This document shows positions 42,246 through 49,990 of a stretch of 51,848 nucleotides of DNA, piece after piece. Both the position numbers and the translations under genes were made by a program. Where the stretch lies: NCBI GenBank assembly GCA_017994695.1, contig JAGOKF010000019.1, forward strand, positions 1 to 51,848, given 5' to 3'. Position 1 is the stretch's first letter, and each line of letters starts with the position of its first letter. The notes below the pieces were generated by a model. It worked only from the letters and a program-made list of their open reading frames with translations. It searched no databases and was not told where the DNA came from. Origin of the DNA: Myxococcota bacterium (lineage in GTDB: Bacteria; Myxococcota_A; UBA9042; DTJE01).

Positions 42246-43693
42246 CGGTTTCTGGAGGGTTCCAGGAACCTCCGGGCCGCGGTCATCCCCGAGTCCAGGC
42301 ACTGGTCCATGTTCAGGTAGTCGAAGCGGCCCTGGCGGCCCGCGGTGGCCAGGCCCTCCAGGGAATCCAGGTGGGCCAGCACGACCTGCCGGTCCTCCCG
42401 GAAGCCGCGGTACCAGCCGGGATAGGCCCGGGGCAGAAGGGATACCCAGGCGCCCCGGAGCAGGGGACGGAGGGGGACCCCTCGGACCCGCTCGAGGCCG
42501 GCGATGACTTCCCGGACCAGCCGGGAGGGGGCGCCGGGTCCTTCGGGGTCCACGGTGGTCTCGCCGGCCTCGGCGGCGGCATCCCAGGCCGCCTCGCCGG
42601 GGTCCGCGGTGATCTCGGCGCAGGCGACGGTCCGCCCGGGACCGTAGAGATCCGGGAGCAGGGCCCCGTATTCCGAGACCCGGTTGAACGGCAGGTCCCC
42701 GTCCTGGAAATAGGTCCAGTGGGACGGGAGCAGGGGCGGACGGTCCAGGGCCAGGTGGACCAGCACCAGGTCCCGGTGCCGGAGGCGGGCTGCCGCCTGC
42801 CGCACGGGGACGGGCGGGGGATCGGACAGCAGGGCGCACAGGTCCTGGAGGGGCAGGGTGGCGATCACCCGGGGCTCCCGGACCTCCTCGATCGATCCGT
42901 CGGGGTGGACCAGCCGTGCGGAGATCAACCGTCCGTGGTGGACCTCCAGGCCTGCCAGTCGGCTGCCCCCCTCGAACCGGGTGCGGTCGCCGCAGGCCCG
43001 GATCAGCGCCCGGAACAGGGTGTCGATCCCGTCGGGCCCGGTCACCTGAAGGCGGTGGAAGGGGGAATGGGGGTGGTCGATCGTGTCGGGGCGGTACCAG
43101 GGCATCAGGTTGCGGACCAGGTGGCGCCCTTTCGGCAAGGGCACCCTCCGCCGGGCCCACTCGCCGTCCAGGTCGGCCGGGTCGATGCCCGTCACCTTGC
43201 GGGTGTAGTCCCGGAAGAACAGCCGGTAGAGCACGTCGCCCACGGCATCCCGGACCACGGTCTCGAAGGTGTCCGGGGCCGGCCGGTGGAGGGCCTCCCG
43301 GGCCTGGGCCCGGAGGCGCCAGAGGACCGCCGAGGAGGCGATCATGGCGGCTCTCCGGGGACCCAGGGCCCGGATCACCTCGCCTTTCCGCAGGGGATAC
43401 CGGAGGAAGCGCCCCAGGAAATGGACGTGGGAGACGGGATGGACCCGCACGGCCCGGTCCCCCATCAGGGCCGTCACCTCGTCCACCAGGGGGCGCAGGC
43501 GATCCTCGGAGGCGTGGAGGAGGTGGACTCCCGGGCGCAGGGGCCAGCCGTCCCGGACGAAGCCGGCGGCCATCCCCCCGGGGACCGGGCTCGGGTCGAT
43601 GATCCGGCTCGGGATGCCCTGCCGGGCCAGGGCCCAGGCGGCCCCCTGTCCCGTCAGGCCCCCTCCGATCACCAGCACGGGGTCATCGGCCAA
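42242..43693 (-). CDS. FAD-dependent UDP-galactopyranose-mutase/protoporphyrinogen-oxidase-like protein
   Basis: A 483-residue flavoprotein with N-terminal GxGxxG ('VLVIGGGLTGQGAAWALAR'), 'VPGGMAAGFVRDGWPLRPG', the mutase-like 'HFLGRFLRYPLRKGEVI' and 'FFRDYTRKVTGIDPADLD', and an FAD-binding C-terminus ('ATAGRQGRFDYLNMDQCL'). These resemble UDP-galactopyranose mutase relatives found in glycan clusters, which may convert pyranose to furanose sugars or perform another flavin reaction. The start is TTG 43693, preferred because GGGAGGTCCTCG is ideally spaced and the GTG at 43678 has no SD; it overlaps the aminotransferase stop by 11 bases. Last gene of the 48.0-42.2 kb operon. Confidence 0.83.
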   Translation of the reverse strand: MADDPVLVIGGGLTGQGAAWALARQGIPSRIIDPSPVPGGMAAGFVRDGWPLRPGVHLLHASEDRLRPLVDEVTALMGDRAVRVHPVSHVHFLGRFLRYPLRKGEVIRALGPRRAAMIASSAVLWRLRAQAREALHRPAPDTFETVVRDAVGDVLYRLFFRDYTRKVTGIDPADLDGEWARRRVPLPKGRHLVRNLMPWYRPDTIDHPHSPFHRLQVTGPDGIDTLFRALIRACGDRTRFEGGSRLAGLEVHHGRLISARLVHPDGSIEEVREPRVIATLPLQDLCALLSDPPPVPVRQAAARLRHRDLVLVHLALDRPPLLPSHWTYFQDGDLPFNRVSEYGALLPDLYGPGRTVACAEITADPGEAAWDAAAEAGETTVDPEGPGAPSRLVREVIAGLERVRGVPLRPLLRGAWVSLLPRAYPGWYRGFREDRQVVLAHLDSLEGLATAGRQGRFDYLNMDQCLDSGMTAARRFLEPSRNR

Positions 43694-44861
43694 CGAGGAC
43701 CTCCCAAAGGGCCTCCGCGACCCGGTCCTGCTGGGCGTGGGTCAGGCGGGGATAGAGGGGCAGGGTCACCGTCGAGGCCCCGAGGCCCTCGGCCCGGGGA
43801 AGGGCCCCCTCGGGCAGGCCCAGGCGCCGGCGCCACCAGGACAGGAGGTGGACGGGGCGGAAGTTCACCGCGACGCCGATGCCCCGGGCCTGGAGTCCCT
43901 CCAGCACCTCGTCCCGGCGGTCCGGCGGGACCTGGATCGTGTAGAGGTGCCGGGCGTGGACCACGCCGGGTTGGATCGGGGGAATCCGGACCCCCGGGAT
44001 CCCCCGGAGCAGCCGGTCGTAGCGCCGGGCCAGTCGCTCCCGGCGGCGCCAGAGGGCCTCGAGGCGCTGCAACTGGGGGCGGAGCAGGGCGGCCTGGAGG
44101 TCGTTGAGGTTCGCCTTGTATCCCAGTTCCAGCATGTCCCAGTGGCGGTAGGCCTGGCCGTGGCGCGTGGCGGCGTCCCGGTCGATCCCGTGCAGGCGCA
44201 GGCGCCGGAGGCGGTCCGCCAGGACCGGGTCCCGGCAGGCGATGGCGCCGCCCTCGCCGCAGGAGAGATTCTTCGTGGCATAGAACGAGAAACAGGCGGT
44301 GTCCCCCAGGGTCCCCGGGCGGGCGCCGTCCCGGGATCCCTCGACGCAGTGGGCCGCGTCCTCGATCAGCCGCAGGCCATGACGGTCCGCCAGGGTCCGG
44401 AAGGCCCCCATGTCGGCCATCTGGCCGTAGAGATGCACCGGCAGCACGGCCCGGGTGCGGGGCGTCAGGGCGGCCTCCACCGCCGCGGGGTCCAGCAGCC
44501 CGGTGCCCTCCTCCACGTCGGCGAAGACGCAGGTGGCCCCGGTCCGGACGATGGCGTTGGCCGTCGAGACGAAGGTGATCGGCGAGGTGACGACCTCGTC
44601 CCCGGGGCCGATTCCAAGGGACACCAGCGACAGGAACAGGGCCTCGGTGCACGAGGAGACCCCCACGGCGGCCGGGACGCCCAGGAAGGCCGCGAACTCC
44701 CGCTCGAAGGCGGCGGTCTCGGGTCCGGTGGTCAGGAACAGGCCCCGGAGGACCCTGTCGATGGACCGGCGCTCCCGGGGGCCCAGGGAGTGGAGGTAGA
44801 AGGGGACGGGGGCCGGCGTCGTCGCGCCGGGGAGGGGATCGGGGACCTTCCTGCCTGCCAT
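43683..44861 (-). CDS. DegT/DnrJ/EryC1-family aminotransferase
   Basis: A 392-residue PLP enzyme that aminates nucleotide-linked ketosugars or related ketones. PLP Lys is K197 in 'FSFYATKNLSCGEGGAI'; other motifs are 'VSSCTEALFLSLVSLG', 'TSPITFVSTANAI', 'HLYGQMADM' and 'IEDAAHCVEG'. The 'YKANLNDLQAALLRPQL' block is typical of the sugar aminotransferases. ATG 44861 follows GAGGCGATC and lies 7 bases after the radical SAM stop. Sugar identity unknown; the neighbours suggest a carbamoylated aminosugar or polyol. Confidence 0.93.
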   Translation of the reverse strand: MAGRKVPDPLPGATTPAPVPFYLHSLGPRERRSIDRVLRGLFLTTGPETAAFEREFAAFLGVPAAVGVSSCTEALFLSLVSLGIGPGDEVVTSPITFVSTANAIVRTGATCVFADVEEGTGLLDPAAVEAALTPRTRAVLPVHLYGQMADMGAFRTLADRHGLRLIEDAAHCVEGSRDGARPGTLGDTACFSFYATKNLSCGEGGAIACRDPVLADRLRRLRLHGIDRDAATRHGQAYRHWDMLELGYKANLNDLQAALLRPQLQRLEALWRRRERLARRYDRLLRGIPGVRIPPIQPGVVHARHLYTIQVPPDRRDEVLEGLQARGIGVAVNFRPVHLLSWWRRRLGLPEGALPRAEGLGASTVTLPLYPRLTHAQQDRVAEALWEVLVGR

Positions 44862-44868
44862 GATCGCC

Positions 44869-46296
44869 TCAGCGCTTCATCGCGTAGTTGCGCACCATGT
44901 CGATCACGGTCCGGGCCCGCCCCTCGAGCATGGCCGGGTCCCGGAGCCGCCGCATCTCCCGCAGGACCCGGCGGGGGTTCGTGTAGAACGACAGGTAGGC
45001 CCGGTGAACCACCCGGTTCACCTGTTCCCGGGTGACGCCCGGCGCGAGGAAACGCCGGGTGACGCCCTGGAAGAAGTCGCTCCATCGGACCTCCCCGGAC
45101 CGGACTGCCTCGGCGATGCGCCATTCCTCGAAGAGGCGGCTGCCCGGGAGGGGGGTGGGGGTGTAGAAGTGGGCGTAGTCGGGATGCACCTCGTCGAGGA
45201 AGCGCAGCGTCTCCTCCATCGTGTCGGGGGTCTCCCCGGGCAGGCCGAAGACCCAGTAGGTCAAGGAGGGGATGCCCGCCTCCCGGCACCAGGCCAGGGT
45301 CTGGCGGGCGCGGTCCGCGGTGGTGCCCTTCCGGGAGGCCCGGAGCACCGCATCGGACCCCGACTCGACGCCGAAGGCCAGGAGTCGGCAGCCGGATCCC
45401 TTCATCGCCCGGAGGACTTCCCGGTCCACGGTGTCCACCCGGCTGTTCGAGAACCAGGAGATCCCCGGGGCCTTGCGCCGCAGGGCCTCCATCAGCGAAA
45501 GCGTCCATTCCCGGTCCCGGGAGAAGACGTCCGACTGGAGGAAGAAGTCCCCGACGCCCCGGGACCGACGCAGGAAGGCCACCTCGTCGGCGATGGCCTC
45601 GGGGGATCTGGCCCGCCAGGCGGCGCCGTGGAAGGCGTGGGTGGTGCAGAAGACGCACTGGAACGGGCAGCCCCGGGAGGTCTTCACCAGGGCGAAGGGG
45701 CGGCGGGTGTCCGCCGCCCGGTGGGTCCCGGTGCGCATCGCCTCGTGATCCGGGAGGGGCAGGGCGTCCAGGTCCGGGGCGAAGGGGCGGTCCGGGGCAT
45801 GGCCCGGAAGTCCCCCGGCCGACCAGGACACGCCGGGAACGTCCTCGAAGGACCGGGCGCCGGACCGCACGGCCATCGCCCACTGGAGGCCCGTGACCTC
45901 CGGCTCCCGCCGCAGCGCCACGGTCCGGTCCGGCCCCAGGTAGTCCTCCGGGCGGACGGTCGCGTGGGTTCCCCAGAAGGCCACCCAGGTCGCGGGAAGG
46001 GCTTCCCGGATGCGCCGGGCGGCCTCCAGGTCGTCCTCCAGGGAGGCGGTGATCCCCAGCAGGAAGACCAGGTCCGGGGCCTCCCGGAGGACCCGGGCGA
46101 TCATCTCCTCGAAGGACAGCCGTTCCTGGTTGGCGTCCAGCAGGCGGACGTCGAATCCCTCCCGGACCAGCAGGGTGGCCAGGATGCCGTGCTCGATGTT
46201 GGGCCAGAGCCCCACCAGCACCCGCCCCTGGCAGCGGCCGATGCGCAGGGAGGGGGTCCCGTCCCGGAGCACGGGGTTCAGCAGCAGCGCCTTCAT
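44869..46296 (-). CDS. B12-binding-type radical SAM enzyme
   Basis: A 475-residue protein with an N-terminal cobalamin-binding-like Rossmann part ('IEHGILATLLVREGFDVRLLDANQ' region shows the VxxLLxxxGxDVxLxD pattern but no clear DxHxxG) and a radical SAM core with C210-x3-C214-x2-C217 in 'GCPFQCVFC'. 'FGVESGSDAVLRASRKG' and 'GLPGETPDTMEETLRFLDEV' are standard B12-rSAM blocks. Possible reactions are methylation or ring rearrangement; not decidable. Its ATG overlaps the carbamoyltransferase stop (ATGA, 46293-46296), so translation is coupled. Confidence 0.88.
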   Translation of the reverse strand: MKALLLNPVLRDGTPSLRIGRCQGRVLVGLWPNIEHGILATLLVREGFDVRLLDANQERLSFEEMIARVLREAPDLVFLLGITASLEDDLEAARRIREALPATWVAFWGTHATVRPEDYLGPDRTVALRREPEVTGLQWAMAVRSGARSFEDVPGVSWSAGGLPGHAPDRPFAPDLDALPLPDHEAMRTGTHRAADTRRPFALVKTSRGCPFQCVFCTTHAFHGAAWRARSPEAIADEVAFLRRSRGVGDFFLQSDVFSRDREWTLSLMEALRRKAPGISWFSNSRVDTVDREVLRAMKGSGCRLLAFGVESGSDAVLRASRKGTTADRARQTLAWCREAGIPSLTYWVFGLPGETPDTMEETLRFLDEVHPDYAHFYTPTPLPGSRLFEEWRIAEAVRSGEVRWSDFFQGVTRRFLAPGVTREQVNRVVHRAYLSFYTNPRRVLREMRRLRDPAMLEGRARTVIDMVRNYAMKR

Positions 46297-48026
46297 CGGG
46301 GCCCCCGGGGGCCGAAGTCGGCCTTCCGCACCCGGACCGGTCCCAGGACCAGGCTCTCGAGGCCGCATTCCAGGAAGCATCCCGCAGCGTCGTCGGGGCT
46401 GCACACGATGGGCATCCCGGCGACGTTGAAGGAGGTGTTCAGCAGCAGGGGCACCCCGGTCCGGGCCTCGAAGGCCCGGATCACCGAGGCGGTCCAGGGA
46501 TCGACCCGATCGTCCACCGTGTGGACCCGGACCGTGCCGTCGGCGTGGAGCAGGCCGGAGATCCGGTCCGCCCAGGCCGCCCGGACCGGTCGCACCTTCT
46601 CCATCACGTCCGACCGGAACCCCTCGGGGGCATCGAAGACCTCGTGGACGCGGTGGGCCAGCACCGAGGCGGCGTAGGGGCGGAACCACTCCCGGCGCTT
46701 GACCTGCCGGTTCACCCGGTCCCGGACGTCCGGGATCCGGGGGTCCGCGAAGATGCTCCGGTGGCCCAGGGCCCTCTGGCCGAACTCCATGGGGCCCTGG
46801 GCGGCGCCGACGATCTCCCCGGCGGCGCAGAGGGCCGCGACCTCCTCGGACGGGTCCGCCACCTCGTCGAAGGGGAGTCCCCGGCGCCGGAGGGCCTGCC
46901 GGGCCTCCTCCCCGTCGATCCCCGGACCCAGGAAGGAGTGGTGCAGGGCCTCCCGGGGAAGTTCCGTGCCCTGGAGGGCCGCGTAGAGGGCCGCCCCGAT
47001 GGAGGTCCCGGAGTCGTCGGGCCAGGCCGGGATGTGGATGTCCTGGAAGGGCGCCCCGGGGTGTTCCAGACGCCCGTTGGCGAGGCTGTTCATGAAGCAG
47101 CCGCCTGCCAGGGCGACCCGGCTCTCCCCGGTGACCCGGCGGGCGTAGCGGAGCACCTCGCCGACGATCTCCTCGAAGGCCCGCTGCATCGCCCAGGCCA
47201 GGGCGAAGTGATCCGGGCCCAGGTCGTCCTGGCGATGCCGGGGCCGCATTCCCACGACCTCGGCCAGGGGACCGAAGTTCCGGGACCGGTGGAACAGGTA
47301 GTGGTCGAAGCGGGCCAGGTCCATCCGGAAGTCCAGGCGATCCCCGCCGCCGTCCACCCGGTAGAGGGTCCGTACCCGGTCCAGCAGCGACCGGCCCCGG
47401 TCCGGGTCCCCGTAGGCCCCCAGGGCCATCACCTTGTACTCCTCCGAGTCCTGGGTGAAGCCCAGGAACTCCGTGAAGTAGGAGTAGAAGGCCCCCAGCG
47501 AGTGGGGGAACAGGACGCGGTCCAGCACCTCGATGCGGTTGCCGGCGAAGCGCCCGACGGCCAGGGAGTCCTCCTCGCCGAAGGCGTCGATGGTGACAAC
47601 CGCGCCGTGATCGAAGGGGCTGGTGAAGGCCGCCGAGGCCGCGTGGGCCAGGTGGTGGTCCACGTAGATCACCCGCCTTCCGAAGACCCGCTGTTCCGAG
47701 GTCTCCTCGGGAGTCCAGCCGAAGACCCCGGCGAGGGAGTTGGGAACGTAGGCGTAGTAGAGGCCCCGGAGGCGGTTCGATTCCCGGAGGAGGCCCAGGT
47801 CCCGGGTCAGGTTCCGGGACGGGTTCCACCCGATCGCCACGGCATCCAGGTCCGCCGGTTCCCAACCGGCCTCCCGGATCGCCCAGCGGGCGGCCCGGGC
47901 GGGGAAGTTCCGGTCTCTCTTGAGACGGGAAAACCGCTCCTCGGGGGCCGCGGCGACGACCCGGCCGTCCTGCACCACGGCCGCCGAGGAGATGTACCCG
48001 CTGACGTTCAGCCCCAGGACGCGCAC
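46293..48026 (-). CDS. Carbamoyltransferase, NodU/CmcH family
   Basis: A 577-residue O-carbamoyltransferase that uses carbamoyl phosphate and ATP. The N-terminal 'VLGLNVSGYISSAAVVQDG' resembles the GISAFYHDSAA start; the Fe-binding 'VDHHLAHAASAAF' (H124, H125, H128) and 'VVTIDAFGEEDS' follow. The C-terminal YrdC-like-derived core shows 'AGGCFMNSLANG', 'DDSGTSIGAAL', 'GPMEFGQRALGHRSI' and 'REWFRPYAASVL'. Substrates in the family include nodulation sugars, antibiotics and aminoglycosides. GTG 48026 has GGGGAGGAAACCG. First gene of the four-gene operon. Confidence 0.95.
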   Translation of the reverse strand: MRVLGLNVSGYISSAAVVQDGRVVAAAPEERFSRLKRDRNFPARAARWAIREAGWEPADLDAVAIGWNPSRNLTRDLGLLRESNRLRGLYYAYVPNSLAGVFGWTPEETSEQRVFGRRVIYVDHHLAHAASAAFTSPFDHGAVVTIDAFGEEDSLAVGRFAGNRIEVLDRVLFPHSLGAFYSYFTEFLGFTQDSEEYKVMALGAYGDPDRGRSLLDRVRTLYRVDGGGDRLDFRMDLARFDHYLFHRSRNFGPLAEVVGMRPRHRQDDLGPDHFALAWAMQRAFEEIVGEVLRYARRVTGESRVALAGGCFMNSLANGRLEHPGAPFQDIHIPAWPDDSGTSIGAALYAALQGTELPREALHHSFLGPGIDGEEARQALRRRGLPFDEVADPSEEVAALCAAGEIVGAAQGPMEFGQRALGHRSIFADPRIPDVRDRVNRQVKRREWFRPYAASVLAHRVHEVFDAPEGFRSDVMEKVRPVRAAWADRISGLLHADGTVRVHTVDDRVDPWTASVIRAFEARTGVPLLLNTSFNVAGMPIVCSPDDAAGCFLECGLESLVLGPVRVRKADFGPRGPR

Positions 48027-48053
48027 CGGTTTCCTCCCCGCCCGAACCGTCCA

Positions 48054-48082
48054 AGTCTAGCGGGGAGCGGTCCCTCGAACAA
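48054..48082 (-). promoter_or_regulatory. Candidate promoter of the carbamoyltransferase operon
   Basis: Minus-strand TTGTTC (48077-48082), a 17-base spacer and TAGACT (48054-48059), about 28 bases before the GTG start. Box quality is three and four of six. Confidence 0.38.
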
Positions 48083-48116
48083 GGACGGCCCCTGGACGTG
48101 CCCGATTGCAGAGGTC

Positions 48117-49772
48117 TCAGCGGTTCGACCCGCGGCGGGACCGCAGGCCTCCGAGAGCCGCGACCAGGAAGAACAGGGGAGGCAGCATTCCATGACCTGA
48201 CGGGAAAAGTCCCTGGCATCCGCCCTTCCTGCCGGGGGGCCGGGGATTCTCGAGGTCTCCCGCCTGGGGGGCGTCGGTTTGGGGGAGGAGGGCATCGGCG
48301 GCCGGAACGTCCCGATCCTGCGGGGGGCTCCGGTCGTCTCCCGGGGTCTCCTCCGGAGCCTGCGACCCGGGGTCGGCGGGCGAAGGGCCGGGGTCCACGG
48401 CGGGTTCCGGGCCGTCGGCCTCGTCGGGTTCCAGGGAATCGGGTGCGGGCTCGGCGGCCTCAGGCGGGAGATCGGGATGGGGCGGCTCGACGCAGGGATC
48501 CTGGCCACCGGGCCAGGCCTTCCGGTAGGAGAAGACCTCGATGTCGAAGGAATTGGACGGGGACTGCCCCAGCAGTTGCTGGGCGGTCGAGCGCGCCCGG
48601 AACGTCAACTCGTCTCGAGCGATCTCGATGGACAGGAAGTGGTGATTTCCCGAGCACTTCTCGCTGCCCCGAGCCGAACCGCAGAAGAGGGAGACCGCGA
48701 TGTTGTAGGCCAGGGCGCCGGCCCCCCCCGTGACGACGTAGAAGGTTCCGTGCGCCGGATCGCCGACCGGAAGCCCCTCCGGTCCGCCGGTGCTCCGGAG
48801 GGGCTGGAAGCGCTCGTAGAAATGGTTGTGGCCGGAAAACACGAAATCCACGTGGTGACGGTCGATCACGGGGCCCAGGTGGGGATTCTGCCCCTGCTCC
48901 CCCGGCGGGTGGGAGATGTCCAGCAGGCCCAACAGGCTGGACGATGTGTGGATCGGATGGTGGAAGAACACGAATCTCCACATCCGGGGATGTTCCGACA
49001 GGACCTTGTCCAGCCAGGCCGCCTGCGCCGCGAAGTCTCGGAACGTCTGGGTGGACAGGGAAACGAAGATCGCGTTGCCGGTGGTGAAGAAGTAGTAGTC
49101 CTCGGTGCCGGTGACCTCGTTGCGGGGCAGGTGGAAGAGACGATTGTAGTGGGCTCCATCTCCGTCCTCGGGACCGTCGTCGTGGTTGCCGAGGGTCGGC
49201 AGGTGCGGGGCCACGGCCAGGGTCTGGTCCGAGGCCTCCAGCCAGTTGGCCCACTGCTTCGGATCCTTCCCGTCCCGCACGATGTCGCCGGTGTTCAGCA
49301 GGAAGCGCGGATGGCTGGTCAGGGCCTCGGAAACGATTGGAAACCATCGGGGAGACGGACCCGAGTCGTCGTCGCTGCGGTTGTCGCCCAGCACCCCGAA
49401 GGAATAGGGCGTGCAGGGATCCTCCGGGGGGGTTCGGAACCGGAATTCCTGGCTGAACTCCCCGGGTCCCCCGACCCGGTAGCGGTACTCGGTGTCAGGT
49501 TCCAGACCCTGGAGAGTGGCCTCGTGGAGGACTCCCAGGGGCGACGGAAGCACCGTCGCGGATCCCAGAACCTCCCCCTCCCAGCCCCCGTCTCGGCCGA
49601 ACTGCACCATCGAAGGGTCCGAGGCGGAATCCGAATGCCAGGAGACGCCGACCGTGCGGGTCGCGTCGGGCTGGGGAAACGAAAGGTGGACCCAGCGGGG
49701 AGGGGAGGCCCTGGCTTCCCGGGCGAGGAACGCCGACACAAGGACCGCCGCGATTCCGGGACGGATGGTCAT
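48117..49772 (-). CDS. Purple-acid-phosphatase-like metallophosphoesterase with MYXO-CTERM-like tail
   Basis: A 551-residue exported metallophosphatase. Signal peptide to about residue 22 ('AFLAREARAS'), an N-terminal fibronectin-like domain ('VHLSFPQPDATRTVGVSWHS', 'LEPDTEYRYRVG'), then the calcineurin-like core: 'SFGVLGDNRSD', 'LNTGDIVRDG', 'TLGNHDDG', 'FFHHPIHTSS' and 'FSGHNHFYERF', all metal ligands present. A roughly 80-residue Pro/Asp/Glu linker leads to a C-terminal GGCQG, a hydrophobic segment ('MLPPLFFLVAALGGL') and RSRRGSNR, the tripartite pattern of myxobacterial MYXO-CTERM surface sorting. Start ATG 49772 follows GAGGGG. Confidence 0.87.
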   Translation of the reverse strand: MTIRPGIAAVLVSAFLAREARASPPRWVHLSFPQPDATRTVGVSWHSDSASDPSMVQFGRDGGWEGEVLGSATVLPSPLGVLHEATLQGLEPDTEYRYRVGGPGEFSQEFRFRTPPEDPCTPYSFGVLGDNRSDDDSGPSPRWFPIVSEALTSHPRFLLNTGDIVRDGKDPKQWANWLEASDQTLAVAPHLPTLGNHDDGPEDGDGAHYNRLFHLPRNEVTGTEDYYFFTTGNAIFVSLSTQTFRDFAAQAAWLDKVLSEHPRMWRFVFFHHPIHTSSSLLGLLDISHPPGEQGQNPHLGPVIDRHHVDFVFSGHNHFYERFQPLRSTGGPEGLPVGDPAHGTFYVVTGGAGALAYNIAVSLFCGSARGSEKCSGNHHFLSIEIARDELTFRARSTAQQLLGQSPSNSFDIEVFSYRKAWPGGQDPCVEPPHPDLPPEAAEPAPDSLEPDEADGPEPAVDPGPSPADPGSQAPEETPGDDRSPPQDRDVPAADALLPQTDAPQAGDLENPRPPGRKGGCQGLFPSGHGMLPPLFFLVAALGGLRSRRGSNR

Positions 49773-49798
49773 CGGGAATCCCCTCTCGGGCCGGATCG

Positions 49799-49826
49799 AC
49801 GATACGAAATCCCCCCGGCTTTGCAA
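49799..49826 (-). promoter_or_regulatory. Candidate promoter for the phosphatase gene
   Basis: Minus-strand TTGCAA (49821-49826), a 16-base spacer and TATCGT (49799-49804), about 27 bases ahead of the ATG; four of six matches in each box. The rest of the gap to 49990 shows no other gene. Confidence 0.35.
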
Positions 49827-49990
49827 CCGGTCCCCGGAAGGGGGGCTTGGCCCCCGGGGGAGGGTGGACCCGGGAGGCGCGAGGGCCTTGCCGGGATTCC
49901 ATGGACGGACAGGCGTCGGAGGCCGAGACGTCGGCCCGGCGTGCCGGTGCCGGGACCGGACGGTGGTAGCATTGGCCGGCAGGAGGCGGG

